Assembly (NCBI RefSeq): GCF_009730915.1
Contig: NC_052481.1
Span: 2,914,001-2,978,000 of the forward strand
Source: Dioscorea cayenensis subsp. rotundata
Taxonomy: Eukaryota; Streptophyta; Magnoliopsida; Dioscoreales; Dioscoreaceae
Direction: 5' to 3'
DNA: 64,000 nucleotides
Below, one piece after another: positions 23,480 to 34,074 of the stretch (positions are counted from its first letter, which is position 1; every line of letters starts with the position of its first letter). The notes below the pieces were generated by a model that made no database searches, had not been told where the DNA came from, and was given only the letters and a program-made list of their open reading frames with translations. Both the position numbers and the translations under genes were made by a program.

Positions 23480-25612
23480 GAAGAAACAAGACAGTGATAA
23501 ATACAATTAAGATGTGGACTTCCATCTGGATGTATTAAGGACAATTTCAAAGGGTCATAACAAATGGTGTTAGATTAAGAGTGGTTTGTAAGTTGGTGCT
23601 TGATGTCTTGTGAATGCCCTTTTGTGTGGTGACATTTGGACTTGCATTGACTATAAAATAGTGCTGCATAATGGGATATGCTCCTACAGGATCAAACTTA
23701 ATCAGATTTCTAATGATTAAATTTGGAGAAAATCAAAGCCTGAATTTTCAAAGAAGGCTTAGCTTTTCCCCCTGAGTCTATTTACATTTTCAAAATCATC
23801 AGTTCAAGCTTGACAATTAAAGAGTGAAGATCAAAAGGCAAATATTTTGGGGCCCGGTTTTGGGCTGCCATGGCTACTAACAACCACTGTGGCAGCTTAC
23901 ATTGTCATCATCAATATGAAATAGAATAATTCTTTTATGAATTTGGTATTCACTATCAAGAGTTCTAAAAAATTAAGGAAGATACTAATATGTTGGCAAA
24001 TTGAGAACTGCCATGTAATTCAAGATTGAAGACACATTCAAAGATTGAAAGGACTTGGTCAGGATGGAAGACATTGCTGTCTTCTCACTTAGTAATTCAA
24101 GATAATGCTAGGTGGTGTCATGACATATAAATAGCTAGACACATGCAATTTTTTGACCTCAAGTTTGTCATTATGAAGAATGCTTGAACTTGATATGTGA
24201 AAAGTTCCAATCAAAATTTGTAGGATTTTTCGAAGATCTCATTTGATATCTTATATGTTACATGGCTATGTCCAATGCCATATACATCAAATTATAATAT
24301 CTTTCTTCCCATTCTCTTATTGAACAATTCATAGGTTACTCATAAATAGAATATAATCTCCAAGGGAGGGTTCACAAACAATAGTCCCTGGAATCCTTCT
24401 AATGCAAAGAAATGAAAATTTCAACCCAAAAAAAATTCATTGGAATAAAAAAAATATAAAGAGGCCACACTTGAAAAATAAAAAAGTCGGTTGCCCATCA
24501 ATCAATCTTTTATTAGAACAAGGACACAAACCTATCATGTCTAATGAGAAGTCAATAAATGACTCAGTTAAAGTTAATAAGAAGTGCACATCAACTATTT
24601 GTCTGTTATAGGAGTTTGGCAATATGACATTCATTTCTGAGCTAATTGTAGAGAGCCCTGATTCAATGGGAAATTCATACTGAATCAACTGGAATTTAGA
24701 AGAAGGATAACAACAACAGCAATGATAATGAAGTGATAATCTGTGGTACTTAAAAAATCATATTGAACGGTACTAATTTGTACATGGCCATTGTTACCTG
24801 CGGAGAAGCCATAATCATGACTCAACCCATTTCTCTTCTTGGATTTGACCTCAATGATTAATGATTTGAAAGCTCAATCAAGCTCAGGAAAATATCATGG
24901 CCACTCTGCATAAAGGTTCAATACATATAGCCTCAGCAACAGCATCTTCTGGTTTTCCACTTATTAATCTGTGTTACGTCGACCATTTCTTCATTAAAGG
25001 AAAGGAAAGACAACAGGGTGAACAGAAATACTTACCGCATGTGGTACGACATTACATTAGCAACATGCTTTGAAATATTATAAGATATGCCGATGAACAG
25101 GTCACAAAGGAAATAATGAACATTGTGAGAAACCCGCACATGAATGCAACATTTTCATGAATGCTCAAAAGATAATGACATCATCAATGATCCAATGCAG
25201 CTTGAGACAAGAAGTTTCAATCCAACCTTCCCCAAAAAAACTACTGAAATAATAAGCTTTCAACTATGCATGCTCAAATAAGTAATAAACAAAACAAAAG
25301 AAAGGCAAAACAAATATAAAAAGATAAAATTTCAAACACAAGCAACCATGCATTTTCTTGGACCACAAAAGAATTATGTACAAACACATGATGAGATGAT
25401 TTTTGTGATAAAAAAAAGGCTTAAGCAGTCTAAGTGCAACTATGTTTGCACAAAAGTGGAAGATTCTTGTTTTTCCTTTGAGAAGCTACCTGAGATTATA
25501 TAAGCAGCAGGTAACGTTTTACTGCTCCAAAAATATGTGACAAATATTTCCATGTAATCTGAGTGAAAGCAAAAGAAAAGCCAGAGTCTTGATTGAATCA
25601 GTTGACAACCCT
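23480..25612. other. Intergenic region between the small gene and the PPR gene
   Basis: No supported coding region. It contains the 3' flank of the minus-strand PPR gene, nearest 25612. A Lys/Asn-rich open stretch at 24402-24611 has no domain and looks compositional. Confidence 0.45.
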
Positions 25613-28130
25613 TTAATCCACTGTTTTTCCAAAAACCAAACTGATTAGGCTATGATAGGTCCAATGTTTTTTCTCTTTTAAATTAGAACCTGCAGACGAG
25701 AAGATCCTCTCACAGTCTCTCATAAAAAGTCCTTTACCAAATGTATTCAGAACCAAAGGATCAGTTCTCATCTCAGCTTCTGTTTCTAGAAACCCACTTC
25801 TTCTCCATATTTCTAAAATACGGGTACCATCATATCCAATCCTGCATGCATCAAAGAGAATCCCAACTGTTATAATATCAGGTTTTCTATTGTGTTTGCC
25901 AGTTTGAGAGAGTACAGCATCTAATTTGCTGAAATCCTTGACCTTCAAGAGAAATAGAGCAAGGATATTTACAAAGGTCACTTGGAATTCTACTTTGGCC
26001 ACTTTCATCTCCCGAATGATAGATTCTATGCCTTTCCGGCTCAAGAAACATGCAGATGCAAGGAGAAGAATACACCAAACAAGATCAGTCCTACCAGTTC
26101 GCGCACTGATATCATTCCCCAACTCCTCTAATCGAGCAAACCTATAGTTTTCTATATAAACTGCTGCCAACTTCCGAACTACAGTGTCCTTAATATATGC
26201 ATTTGTTTTCATAACCATATGGTAGACCTTCTCCATCTTCTCCACAATCCCAAGATTGGCATACGCCTCAAGCATTGCAACCAGAGTTGAGGGCTGCAAA
26301 TTCATCCGTTTAGAAAGCACAGTTCTATACACCCCCTCCATTGTATCAACAAGTCCACCCTGTGCAAATTCCACAATCAATATATTATAAGTAACTTCAT
26401 TTGGTGAACAACCCACTGATTCCATTTGCTTCACACATTTACTGAGCTCATCATACATTCCACAGGTGCCATATGCTCTAATAATCCCATGATAAGTCTC
26501 CGCCATAGGTTGTAAACCAGCATCCACCACCTTCTTTAAAAAACATGCTGAATTATCAAACTCCTTTTTTCTAGCAAATCCATGAATAATGTCATTGTAT
26601 AACGTCAAAGATGCAGTGAGACCATGCTTCTCCATACCCTGAAAAATTAGGATAGCTTCATCCATTAAGTTCTCGTCACATAACAACCGAATGAACTTTG
26701 AGTAGTTAGCAACATTCATTCGAGATGAATCTTTGTTCTTCCAGGCATCAAACACCTGCGTGGTATGCAAGACACCAAATATTGAAGATCAAATACACCA
26801 AACAAGCACACTACACTAAGCATCAAGATTTAGGAAAGAATGAAAATGATTTTTCTTCTCCAACAATCACATATATCACCTCTTCAAATTTCACAAAGTG
26901 CATCTAGATTTGTACTCCAAAACTAATACTTTAACCACTTGGATTGTTCAAAAATTTCACAAATATCACCTCTTCAACTATCGCATATATCACCTCTTCA
27001 AATTTCACAAAGTGCACCTAGATTTCTACTCCAAAACTAATACTTTAACCACTTGGATTGTTCAAAAATTTCACAAATATCACCTCTTCAACTATCGCAT
27101 ATATCACCTCTTCAAATTTCACAAAGTGCATTTAGATTTGTACTCCAAAACTAATACTTTAACCACTTGAATTGTTAAAAAATTTCACAAATATCACCTC
27201 TTCAACTATCACATACAACACCTCTTCAAATTTCACAAAGTACAACTAGATTTGTACTCCAAAACTAATACTTTAACCACTTGGATTGTTCAACAATTTC
27301 ATAAATATCACCTCTTCAACTATCGCATATATCACCTCTTCAAATTTCACAAAGTGCACCTAGATTTCTACTCCAAAACTAATACTTAAACCACTTGGAT
27401 TGTTCAAAAATTACACAAATATCACCTCTTCAACTATCGCATATATCACCTCTTCAAATTTCACAAAGTGCACCTAGATTTCTACTCCAAAACTAATACT
27501 TTAACCACTTGGATTGTTCAAAAATTACAAAATTATAGCAAGTAAACACCTGATCAAACTAAAATCTCTAAAATAATCCTAGTTCCTCCAAATGAATTTT
27601 CTAATGAATGACCAAACATTCTCCATGAAAAGAAAATTTTCACTTGAAGACAATTCAATGATATTTTCCATCCAACAAAACTCAATGTGAAGTATTGGAT
27701 GACAAACAATAGACATTGAAAAGAGATAACACTTTCCAACCTTGAGAGCATCCACAGGTCGTTCCTCCTCAATGAGGAATCTGACAGCAACCCAGAGCTG
27801 ATCTCTGAGCCAGTCTCCATCTCTTTCAAGGAGCCGAATAGGGCATGAATTCTTCATTGAGAGCTCAGCAAGAAGGGTTTTGAGGCTGTTGGTATGGTGA
27901 TAAGCCTCGACGAGCAGGGACTGGTGCTGCCGCTGCTGCTCGTCGTAGTCTTCACTGCAGCCTGCGGCCAGGTTCTTCGACAATGAGATGTTGGAGTGAA
28001 CTCGGGGCATAGCAAGGATGGTACGATGGCGGGCAGAAACGAAAGAAGAGGGAAAGGTATGGATTTGGGGCTTGGATACCATGGGAGGCGCGGAGAAGGG
28101 ATGAACCCAGAGCTTGAAGGCTTCGGCCAT
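25613..28130 (-). CDS. Pentatricopeptide repeat (PPR) protein
   Basis: Two exons, 28130-27741 and 26755-25613, join in phase 0 across a GT-AG intron (CAAG|GTTGG to CGCAG|GTGTTT) to give 510 residues. The N-terminus (1-60) is rich in Ser, Arg and His and poor in acidic residues, as in an organelle-targeting peptide. From about residue 120 the protein is a run of about 35-residue helical repeats of P-type PPR form, for example NVANYSKFIRLLCDENLMDE, SLTLYNDIIHGFARKKEFDN, AETYHGIIRAYGTCGMYDE and NEVTYNILIVEFAQGGLVDT. P-type PPR proteins bind organellar RNA in a sequence-specific way. No E, DYW or SMR domain is visible, so editing activity is not suggested. The intron (26756-27740) holds a 114-bp minisatellite. 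Which organelle and which RNA is unknown. Confidence 0.9.
26855..27535. repeat. 114-bp minisatellite inside the PPR intron
   Basis: Six tandem copies. The anchor ccaaaactaatact recurs at 26917, 27031, 27145, 27259, 27373 and 27487, a spacing of exactly 114 bp each time. Each unit contains an internal near-duplicate (atcacctcttcaac.. and atcacctcttcaaatttcac). Because 114 is a multiple of three, an apparent plus-strand ORF (26898-27170) runs across several units; it is an artefact of the repeat. Confidence 0.95.
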
Positions 28131-28293
28131 GGCGGTCTGCGAACGCTAACAATGGCGTTGCAAGATTACAGTCACAGAGAAGCTAAAAAAAAAATCCAGA
28201 GAAAATCAAGGTATTTTTTTTTAAAAAAATTAAATTTTATTTTTAAATAATGCAAAAAATTCTTTTAATTGATGTATGTATATGGATTATATG

Positions 28294-28340
<47 letters not shown>

Positions 28341-28375
28341 GTGTAAATATTTTTTAAAATCTAGGGATGTTTGAT
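28131..28375 (-). other. Upstream flank of the PPR gene
   Basis: This is the presumed 5' UTR and promoter of the minus-strand PPR gene. It holds an (ATT)n run at about 28296-28340 and then the left part of the dispersed repeat, interrupted by the MULE at 28376. No clear TATA element was identified. Confidence 0.4.
28296..28340. repeat. (ATT)n microsatellite
   Basis: About fifteen perfect units. Confidence 0.9.
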
Positions 28376-30450
28376 GGGTAAATTTTTGAGGAGGTCATCG
28401 TGTTTTAGCTAATTTCACTTTTAGTCATCATTTTTCAATTTAGATCAAAGTGGTCATCCGAATTCGATTTCATTTCACCCGAGCGGTCACTCTTTGATTT
28501 CCAAACTAAATTTAGTGACGTGGCAGTGAGTAGCTCACGTCACATTAAATAAATTATTTCCTCACACCCAAACTGGACTTGACACGTCAGCGAAGTCCAC
28601 GTCATTTTAATTAACCCACTCAACAAGCTCAGTTAGCGCACAGTTACCATCTTCTTCACTTCCCCTCTTTCAAGTTCATGTTTTTCAGCAGAGCTAAGGG
28701 AAGAGAATCAGTTGACGAGAATCAGTGGATGGTTTTCCCCCAAGCCGACAGGGAAACGAAGCGAAAGATTGGAAAAGAACCTAGACCTTCGTACTTAGGG
28801 CATCGTCAGATGGAGTTGAAAGTTAGGGCATGTGAGTGAGTTCACAGGGAATGCTTGTAGAAGTGATTTTGGAGTTTTTTTTTCATGATTGTATAACCCA
28901 TCCGGTCTTCAGAGGAAGGTGGAAGAGAATGGCTAGTGATGTGCGAGTGAGATGATGTTCTAAAAAGCAATCATAATTCTTTTTGCGCTTGAGATTATGG
29001 TCGCAGATTATACATCAATCATAATTCTTTGTTTGTCTTGGGTTGAGATTATGGCTACAGCTTATACATATTGTAATTATACATCAATCATAATTCTTTT
29101 CTGTGCAGCTTTGAGATTATGGGCTGCTGGATTATACATGTTGTAATTACACATCAATCATAATTCTTTTTATTTTTTTGTCTGCGCTTTGAGATTATGG
29201 TCGCAGATTATACATGTTGTAATTATACATGTGTGCAATGAAAAACCATGGATGAATTGTCTGCAGATTAATAGTCTTGAATTGTTGCAGATTTCATATT
29301 CATAGTCTTGAGCTGGTACATATTGCAGATTCATAGTCTTGAATTGCTGCAGATTCATAGTCTTGAATTGCTGCAGATTCATCGCCTTAAATTGCTTCAT
29401 CTTGAGCAAATCAATGTACAAAACGATGAGGTAATGTGACTTACGGTATACTGGAGCTTCATCTTGTGCACCTCTTACCCGCCAAGCGTTCGACATGATG
29501 TATAGAGATGGCTACCACCTCCGCGTGCGTGCCCCTAACTCCAATCGCTCGCAACATCGACTTTGGACTCCCTCCTCTTCCTCTCCCCGTTTCCCCACAA
29601 CTCTCCGTGATCGGCTCTCGGATGATCGACTGTAAGTTAGGGATTGTAGGGTCGGGTATAGGGCCCCTCTCACGAGAGAAGGGAAAGAGGGAAATAAGAA
29701 GATGGTGATCGTGTACCGATCGCGTACCGATCGAGCTTGTTGAGTGGGTTAATTAAAATGACGTGGACTTCACCGACGTGTCAAGTCCAAATGGGTGTGA
29801 GGAAATAATTTATTTAATGTGACGTGGCTACTCACCGCCACGCCACTAAATTTGGCCGGAAATCAATGAGTGACCGCTCGGTGAAATGAAATCGAATTCG
29901 GATGACCACTTTGATACAAATTGAAAAATAATGACCAAAGTGGAAATTGGCCAAAACACAGTGACCTCCTCAAAAATTTACCCGATGTTTGATGGAAGTT
30001 GTTAGATCATGATTGAATGGTTGCCATTTGTAAAGATTATGTGCAAAGGTTATTGCTAGTTATTGTGTTGTTACATTGTTAAGTGTTGTTAACTATTATT
30101 TGGTACTGTATATGAATGGATAGTGGGTGTTAGATGCAAATCTAACTGCCACTATTGGATGTATTTAGATTTAATATCTAAGGACATCTTTAGAAGACAT
30201 GTATCTCATATAAGGTGTCACTAGATTTCAAATCTAGAATCTAGAGACATTTTATAATGGCCTTATCATTATCCATTTGTGTTAATAGTACTTAAAAATA
30301 TATAACAATAAGTATTTGTGCCCAAACACAATAACTAACAGTTACTCTAGACACCGCATTTATAAAAAGCAACTGTTAAATCATAATCTAATGACGGCCA
30401 TCAAATGTCTCTAATTTTAAAAAAAACTAAGGTCATACTTAGAAAATGTT
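28341..30450. repeat. AT-rich dispersed repeat family, copy 3, split by a MULE
   Basis: The left part (28341-28375: ttttttaaaatctaggga-tgtttgat) continues after the MULE at 29994 with gttagatcatgattg, ttattgctagttattgtg and so on, collinear with copies 1 and 2. The right part (about 30240-30450) holds the same blocks in reverse complement (cacaataactaacag, aatcataatctaatgacggccatc, ttttaaaaaaaactaaggtc). This copy is therefore an inverted-repeat (foldback) structure of about 0.5 kb apart from the insertion. Confidence 0.65.
28376..29983. mobile_element. Non-autonomous Mutator-like element, 1608 bp
   Basis: Long terminal inverted repeats, about 255 bp (28376-28630) and 251 bp (29733-29983), begin and end with GGGTAAATTTTTGAGG and its exact complement. 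A perfect 10-bp target duplication, gatgtttgat, sits at 28366-28375 and 29984-29993. Long TIRs and a 9-11-bp duplication are hallmarks of MULEs. No transposase is present. The interior has two sets of tandem repeats: four units starting aatcataattctt at about 28970, 29016, 29087 and 29157, and several 24-bp units (ttgctgcagattcatagtct) at 29270-29385. A GC-rich segment at 29500-29730 might be captured host DNA but I do not recognise it. Confidence 0.92.
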
Positions 30451-31901
30451 TACAGTACACACACATATGGGGTTTGGGGGGAGGGGGTGCAATTTCAAAG
30501 GTCTTTCCAAGAAAATCTAGGATTCTCCGTAGAGCCATCGCTTGGAATATTTAGCTAGAGAGAAATGATTACATTTTCAACTCTAATTTTTCCACGAATG
30601 ACATAATAATTTTAAAAATTAATCATATGTTCATTTTGTAGGTGTCTACCGCCCTTAAGCAGAAAAATATAAAGATGGAGGACTTTATCAACATTTTGAA
30701 GAGAAGCCTTGATTTTCTCAAGCTTGTAGAAAGGTCCTGAGTGACCCGGGTAGAACATGTCTTTGACTTTCTCAAGCTTATATCTATATGTCTTTTTATA
30801 TATGTACTCTTTCTCTTACTTTATTAATGAACGTGGTGCATCCACTTTTTCAAATATATATATATATACATACATTATATTAAAGCTATCCCCCAAAAAT
30901 CCCCCATTGCCAGCCTTTATTTTGAGTGACATTTGTCTTTCTTTGATTGGGTAAAAAAAAATTATGTTATCATTTTGAATTCATGTGATGCTATAGTAAA
31001 AGGGTTCTTTAAAAGGTGGTCCTCCATGTAGTTCATAGTGGGGATATACTATCACTATCTTTGGAACCACCAGGATACATGTTGGTCATTATTAGCATTT
31101 ATCAATTTGTTTTATTAATGATTTGATGTGATGGTATAAATTAGTGCTCATATTTGCATTAAAAGTGTAAATAGTTGATTGAATGCACATCACTTAAAGC
31201 TTGGCTTTCACAATACTTACAAAATCAAATATGTTGCCATGTGAGAATATGTAACTCAGATTGAATGTAAATCGGTTTTAATAATATCATTTTTTTTAGT
31301 TTTTCACATCCTTATACAGGGAACCAAAATGAAAAAAATCTATCCCCTCCATTACTTATAAAAGGATGACATAACACATTGCATTATAACAAATCATTAG
31401 TTCTTGATTTAGATTCAAGAGTTTTACAAAAAAACGAAGACTTTATCTTAGGATTGCCAGATTGAGGATATCGCCCATTTGAGAGATTAGGTGAATTTTA
31501 CACATACTATCTTTTTTTTATTTGACAATGTTAATAAATAAATTCTTAATTTTAAAAAAATATAAATTATTGATTAAAAAAAAGAAATTATTATAAAATA
31601 TTACATAAAATATTCATATCATTATGATTTTTTTTTTTTGATAAACTGGTGACAAGCACCTTTTTTTTGCATTGTGCTTGAAAGGTTTAGAATTCAAGAC
31701 TTCTCAAACACAAACAAGGTAGAAGACTACTAAGCTATGCCTTGGATCCTCTATATTATTATGATTCTCTTCGTATTTATATATTATTTTACTTAAATTA
31801 CTATTCATTTGCAGTTATTTATGACATTTTGTTCATACAATTTATTGACAGAAACTTTTGTTTGTCTTCAATAAATCACAGTAGTAAAAAAAAAACGATA
31901 A
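30451..31901. other. Intergenic region, no gene seen
   Basis: AT-rich. A segment at 31630-31750 (a T-run, gataaactggtgacaagca, then ..gaattcaagacttctcaaacac) has the look of a short non-coding transposable-element remnant but I cannot classify it. No supported ORF. Confidence 0.4.
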
Positions 31902-32249
31902 ATGAAAGATAAAGGCCATATTGTTATCACTGCTCAATTTAAAGCGATACTTAAGGAGATCTTGGAAAAATTTAGGTTACCGCTTGTAAGCTATGAATGT
32001 GAAAAATATGGTCCATATCATCAACCATGTTTTCTAACCAAAGTCAAATTTAAAGATAAATTTGAATTTAAAGCATACATAAAGAAAGAAGCTGAAAATG
32101 AAGCTACCTTACGTGTTATAAGGCATCTTCAAAATGTTTATAATATTATCATTAAAGATGCGAGTGAGAGGGAACTATATGACATTAAAAATGAATTAGA
32201 AGATCTTTATAGTAACTGCCCTTATTTTTGTCTTTCTTACTGTGTATAG
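31902..32249 (+). pseudogene. Relic dsRNA-binding-domain protein
   Basis: A 115-residue frame. Residues about 10-75 read like a dsRNA-binding motif: an N-terminal helix (FKAILKEILEKFRLPLVSY), the GPYHQPCF turn (G-P-x-H-x-P-x-F in canonical domains), a beta segment, and a second helix KKEAENEATLRVIRHLQ (canonical K-K-x-A-E-x-x-A). The match in order and spacing is good. The canonical Gly residues of the central loop are missing, the protein stops after one domain, and it is isolated in AT-rich DNA. Its 3' end is part of a direct repeat recurring at 33800, so it is probably a remnant of a larger gene or element. Function is not assignable. Confidence 0.5.
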
Positions 32250-34025
32250 AATACCCTATCAAGAATAGGTTACTTATAAATAATAATGGAGGTATCTATT
32301 TCCTTGGATTAACACTATCATAAACAAATCATACTAAGTATTTGTACATAAAAAATATTACAAATATTGATTAGATACCTCGCATTGATGGCTACAACTT
32401 GCCATCTTTTCACCAATTCATTATTAGTTGCTATTTTTTTTCTTACACCACAATTAAAAGGTCTTCCTTTGTTACATCAACAGAATCTTAAACCAATTCT
32501 TGCTTCAATACTTTGTTACATATCATACTCATTTAAGAAAGTACCCATGTAACACCATATTACACACACATAAAACTACAAAAAAAAAAAAACCACTTTA
32601 AATATTACATAATTTTTGAAAGCAAATTAAATTTATATTTTCATTTGCAAACTTTCTCACTAAACCATCTTCACCTAACCATTCATTATAAATTACATCA
32701 TTGCTTTTCACCCACATAACTATTTGTCACACTTCTATGCCTCTTTTTCTATCCATTTACCTTCTATACTCCACACGATCTCTCTTAAAAATTTTGCTAC
32801 GAAATATTGGCGATTATTTATTATATGATTACATGATCGTTTGCTCTCTATTGCTTTAGAAATACTATTAACTTTTTCATTAGTAACTAAACTCAACATT
32901 GTCATACCAGAAGTACACGTCATCTGATTTTTGTACAAAATAATCTCCGCTGCATATCCTGCGGGTAAATAATCTTTAAAAGCTGCATTCTGTAGATATT
33001 GGATGCCTAAATCCATTTTCAATTTTATAGCTTCTACCTGCAAAATAATTTTAAAAATTAATTTCCAATATTAATAGTATGACTTATCTAAGATTAAAAA
33101 AATATGAAATTAATAAATTTTTCACCAAGCCAAGTTTCAAACTAGCTTCTAGATTTTCATTCGATGCACAATTTCGAAGAAAAATAATATACTCTTCTAT
33201 GCCAATGTACCATAAATTCTATATTCGCATCAACTGACCAACTCTCCAACTTTCGGATACTTCATAAAAAAACTCTTGCAACTGAAAAAAGCCCATTTCA
33301 TTATTATTAAAATAGATAATTATTTTTTAAAATTCTATGAATGAATGAAATTACCATCGACGCAAATTTTGGAGATCATAAAGGGATTTACAAGATGTTA
33401 AAACTATATATCCAAGGATTTCTTCAACTATAACTTGAGGAATTTTTTCAATGAAATCACTGCAATATTTCTCTCCCATCCTAAGATAAACAAGAACATA
33501 ATGATCACACATTCGAAAAACAAAAAAGGAACAAAGCAAAAAACTAATGCAAGAAATACAAGAAAATACATAGAGGAAAAATGAAAACCTAGATCATGAA
33601 AAGAAAACTTATTCTAAAACCAGAGAGAATAAAGATTACGCCGATAGTGATGGTTTCGAGCTCAAAATTCTTTTTGGTTTTGGCTTAAAATCAACTCAAT
33701 CACAACTGTAATAAACTAATATAAAGATATATAGAAACAATTTTTAACAACTTTAACTTGAATAGTTTTTAAGAGGATAATGTTCAGGCACACCAAATCT
33801 TATAAGATCTTTATAGTATCTGACATTAATTTTTCCCCTCTTACTATGTATATGGCAGCCTATCAAGAATAGGTAACTTATAAATATTAACGTAGATTTT
33901 TATTTGCTTTCACTAACACTATCATAAATAAATAATTATAAATACTTGTGCATAACTAATATGACAAATATCAAGCAAATACCTCTCATTTATACCAAAA
34001 CCATATTATCTTTTCACCAATTCAT

Positions 34026-34030
<5 letters not shown>
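32195..34030. repeat. Direct repeat pair flanking the F-box relic
   Basis: About 235 bp at 32195-32430 (gatctttatagt..cctatcaagaataggt..cttataaat..aacactatcata..cttttcaccaattcatta) recurs at 33805-34028 in the same orientation and block order, with substitutions and small indels. The copies lie about 1.6 kb apart and the F-box remnant is between them. Confidence 0.8.
32735..33539 (-). pseudogene. Relic F-box protein (At2g35280-like)
   Basis: The 5' piece (33539-33351) contains a motif IPQVIVEEILGYI followed by SLYDLQNLRR. This is the pattern of the F-box in the plant At2g35280 family (LP.ELV.EIL..V...SL.DL.N.R..CK). After a broken middle part readable on the minus strand, which keeps a GIEEYIIF segment (the EALYR-GMEEY..F stretch of the family), the 3' piece (33043-32735) has GIQYLQNAAFKDYLPAGYAA. 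That is a Sel1-like helical repeat found in the same family. F-box proteins supply substrates to SCF ubiquitin ligases. Stops and frame changes between the pieces and loss of the Cys-rich C-terminus indicate a pseudogene, although introns cannot be fully excluded. Confidence 0.55.

Positions 34031-34071
<41 letters not shown>
34028..34071. repeat. (TA)n microsatellite
   Basis: About 22 TA units, at the right edge of the second direct-repeat copy. Confidence 0.9.

Positions 34072-34074
<3 letters not shown>

Noticed and set aside
26898..27170. 90-residue plus-strand ORF with repeats
   Set aside because: It is a by-product of the 114-bp minisatellite (a multiple of three) in the PPR intron.
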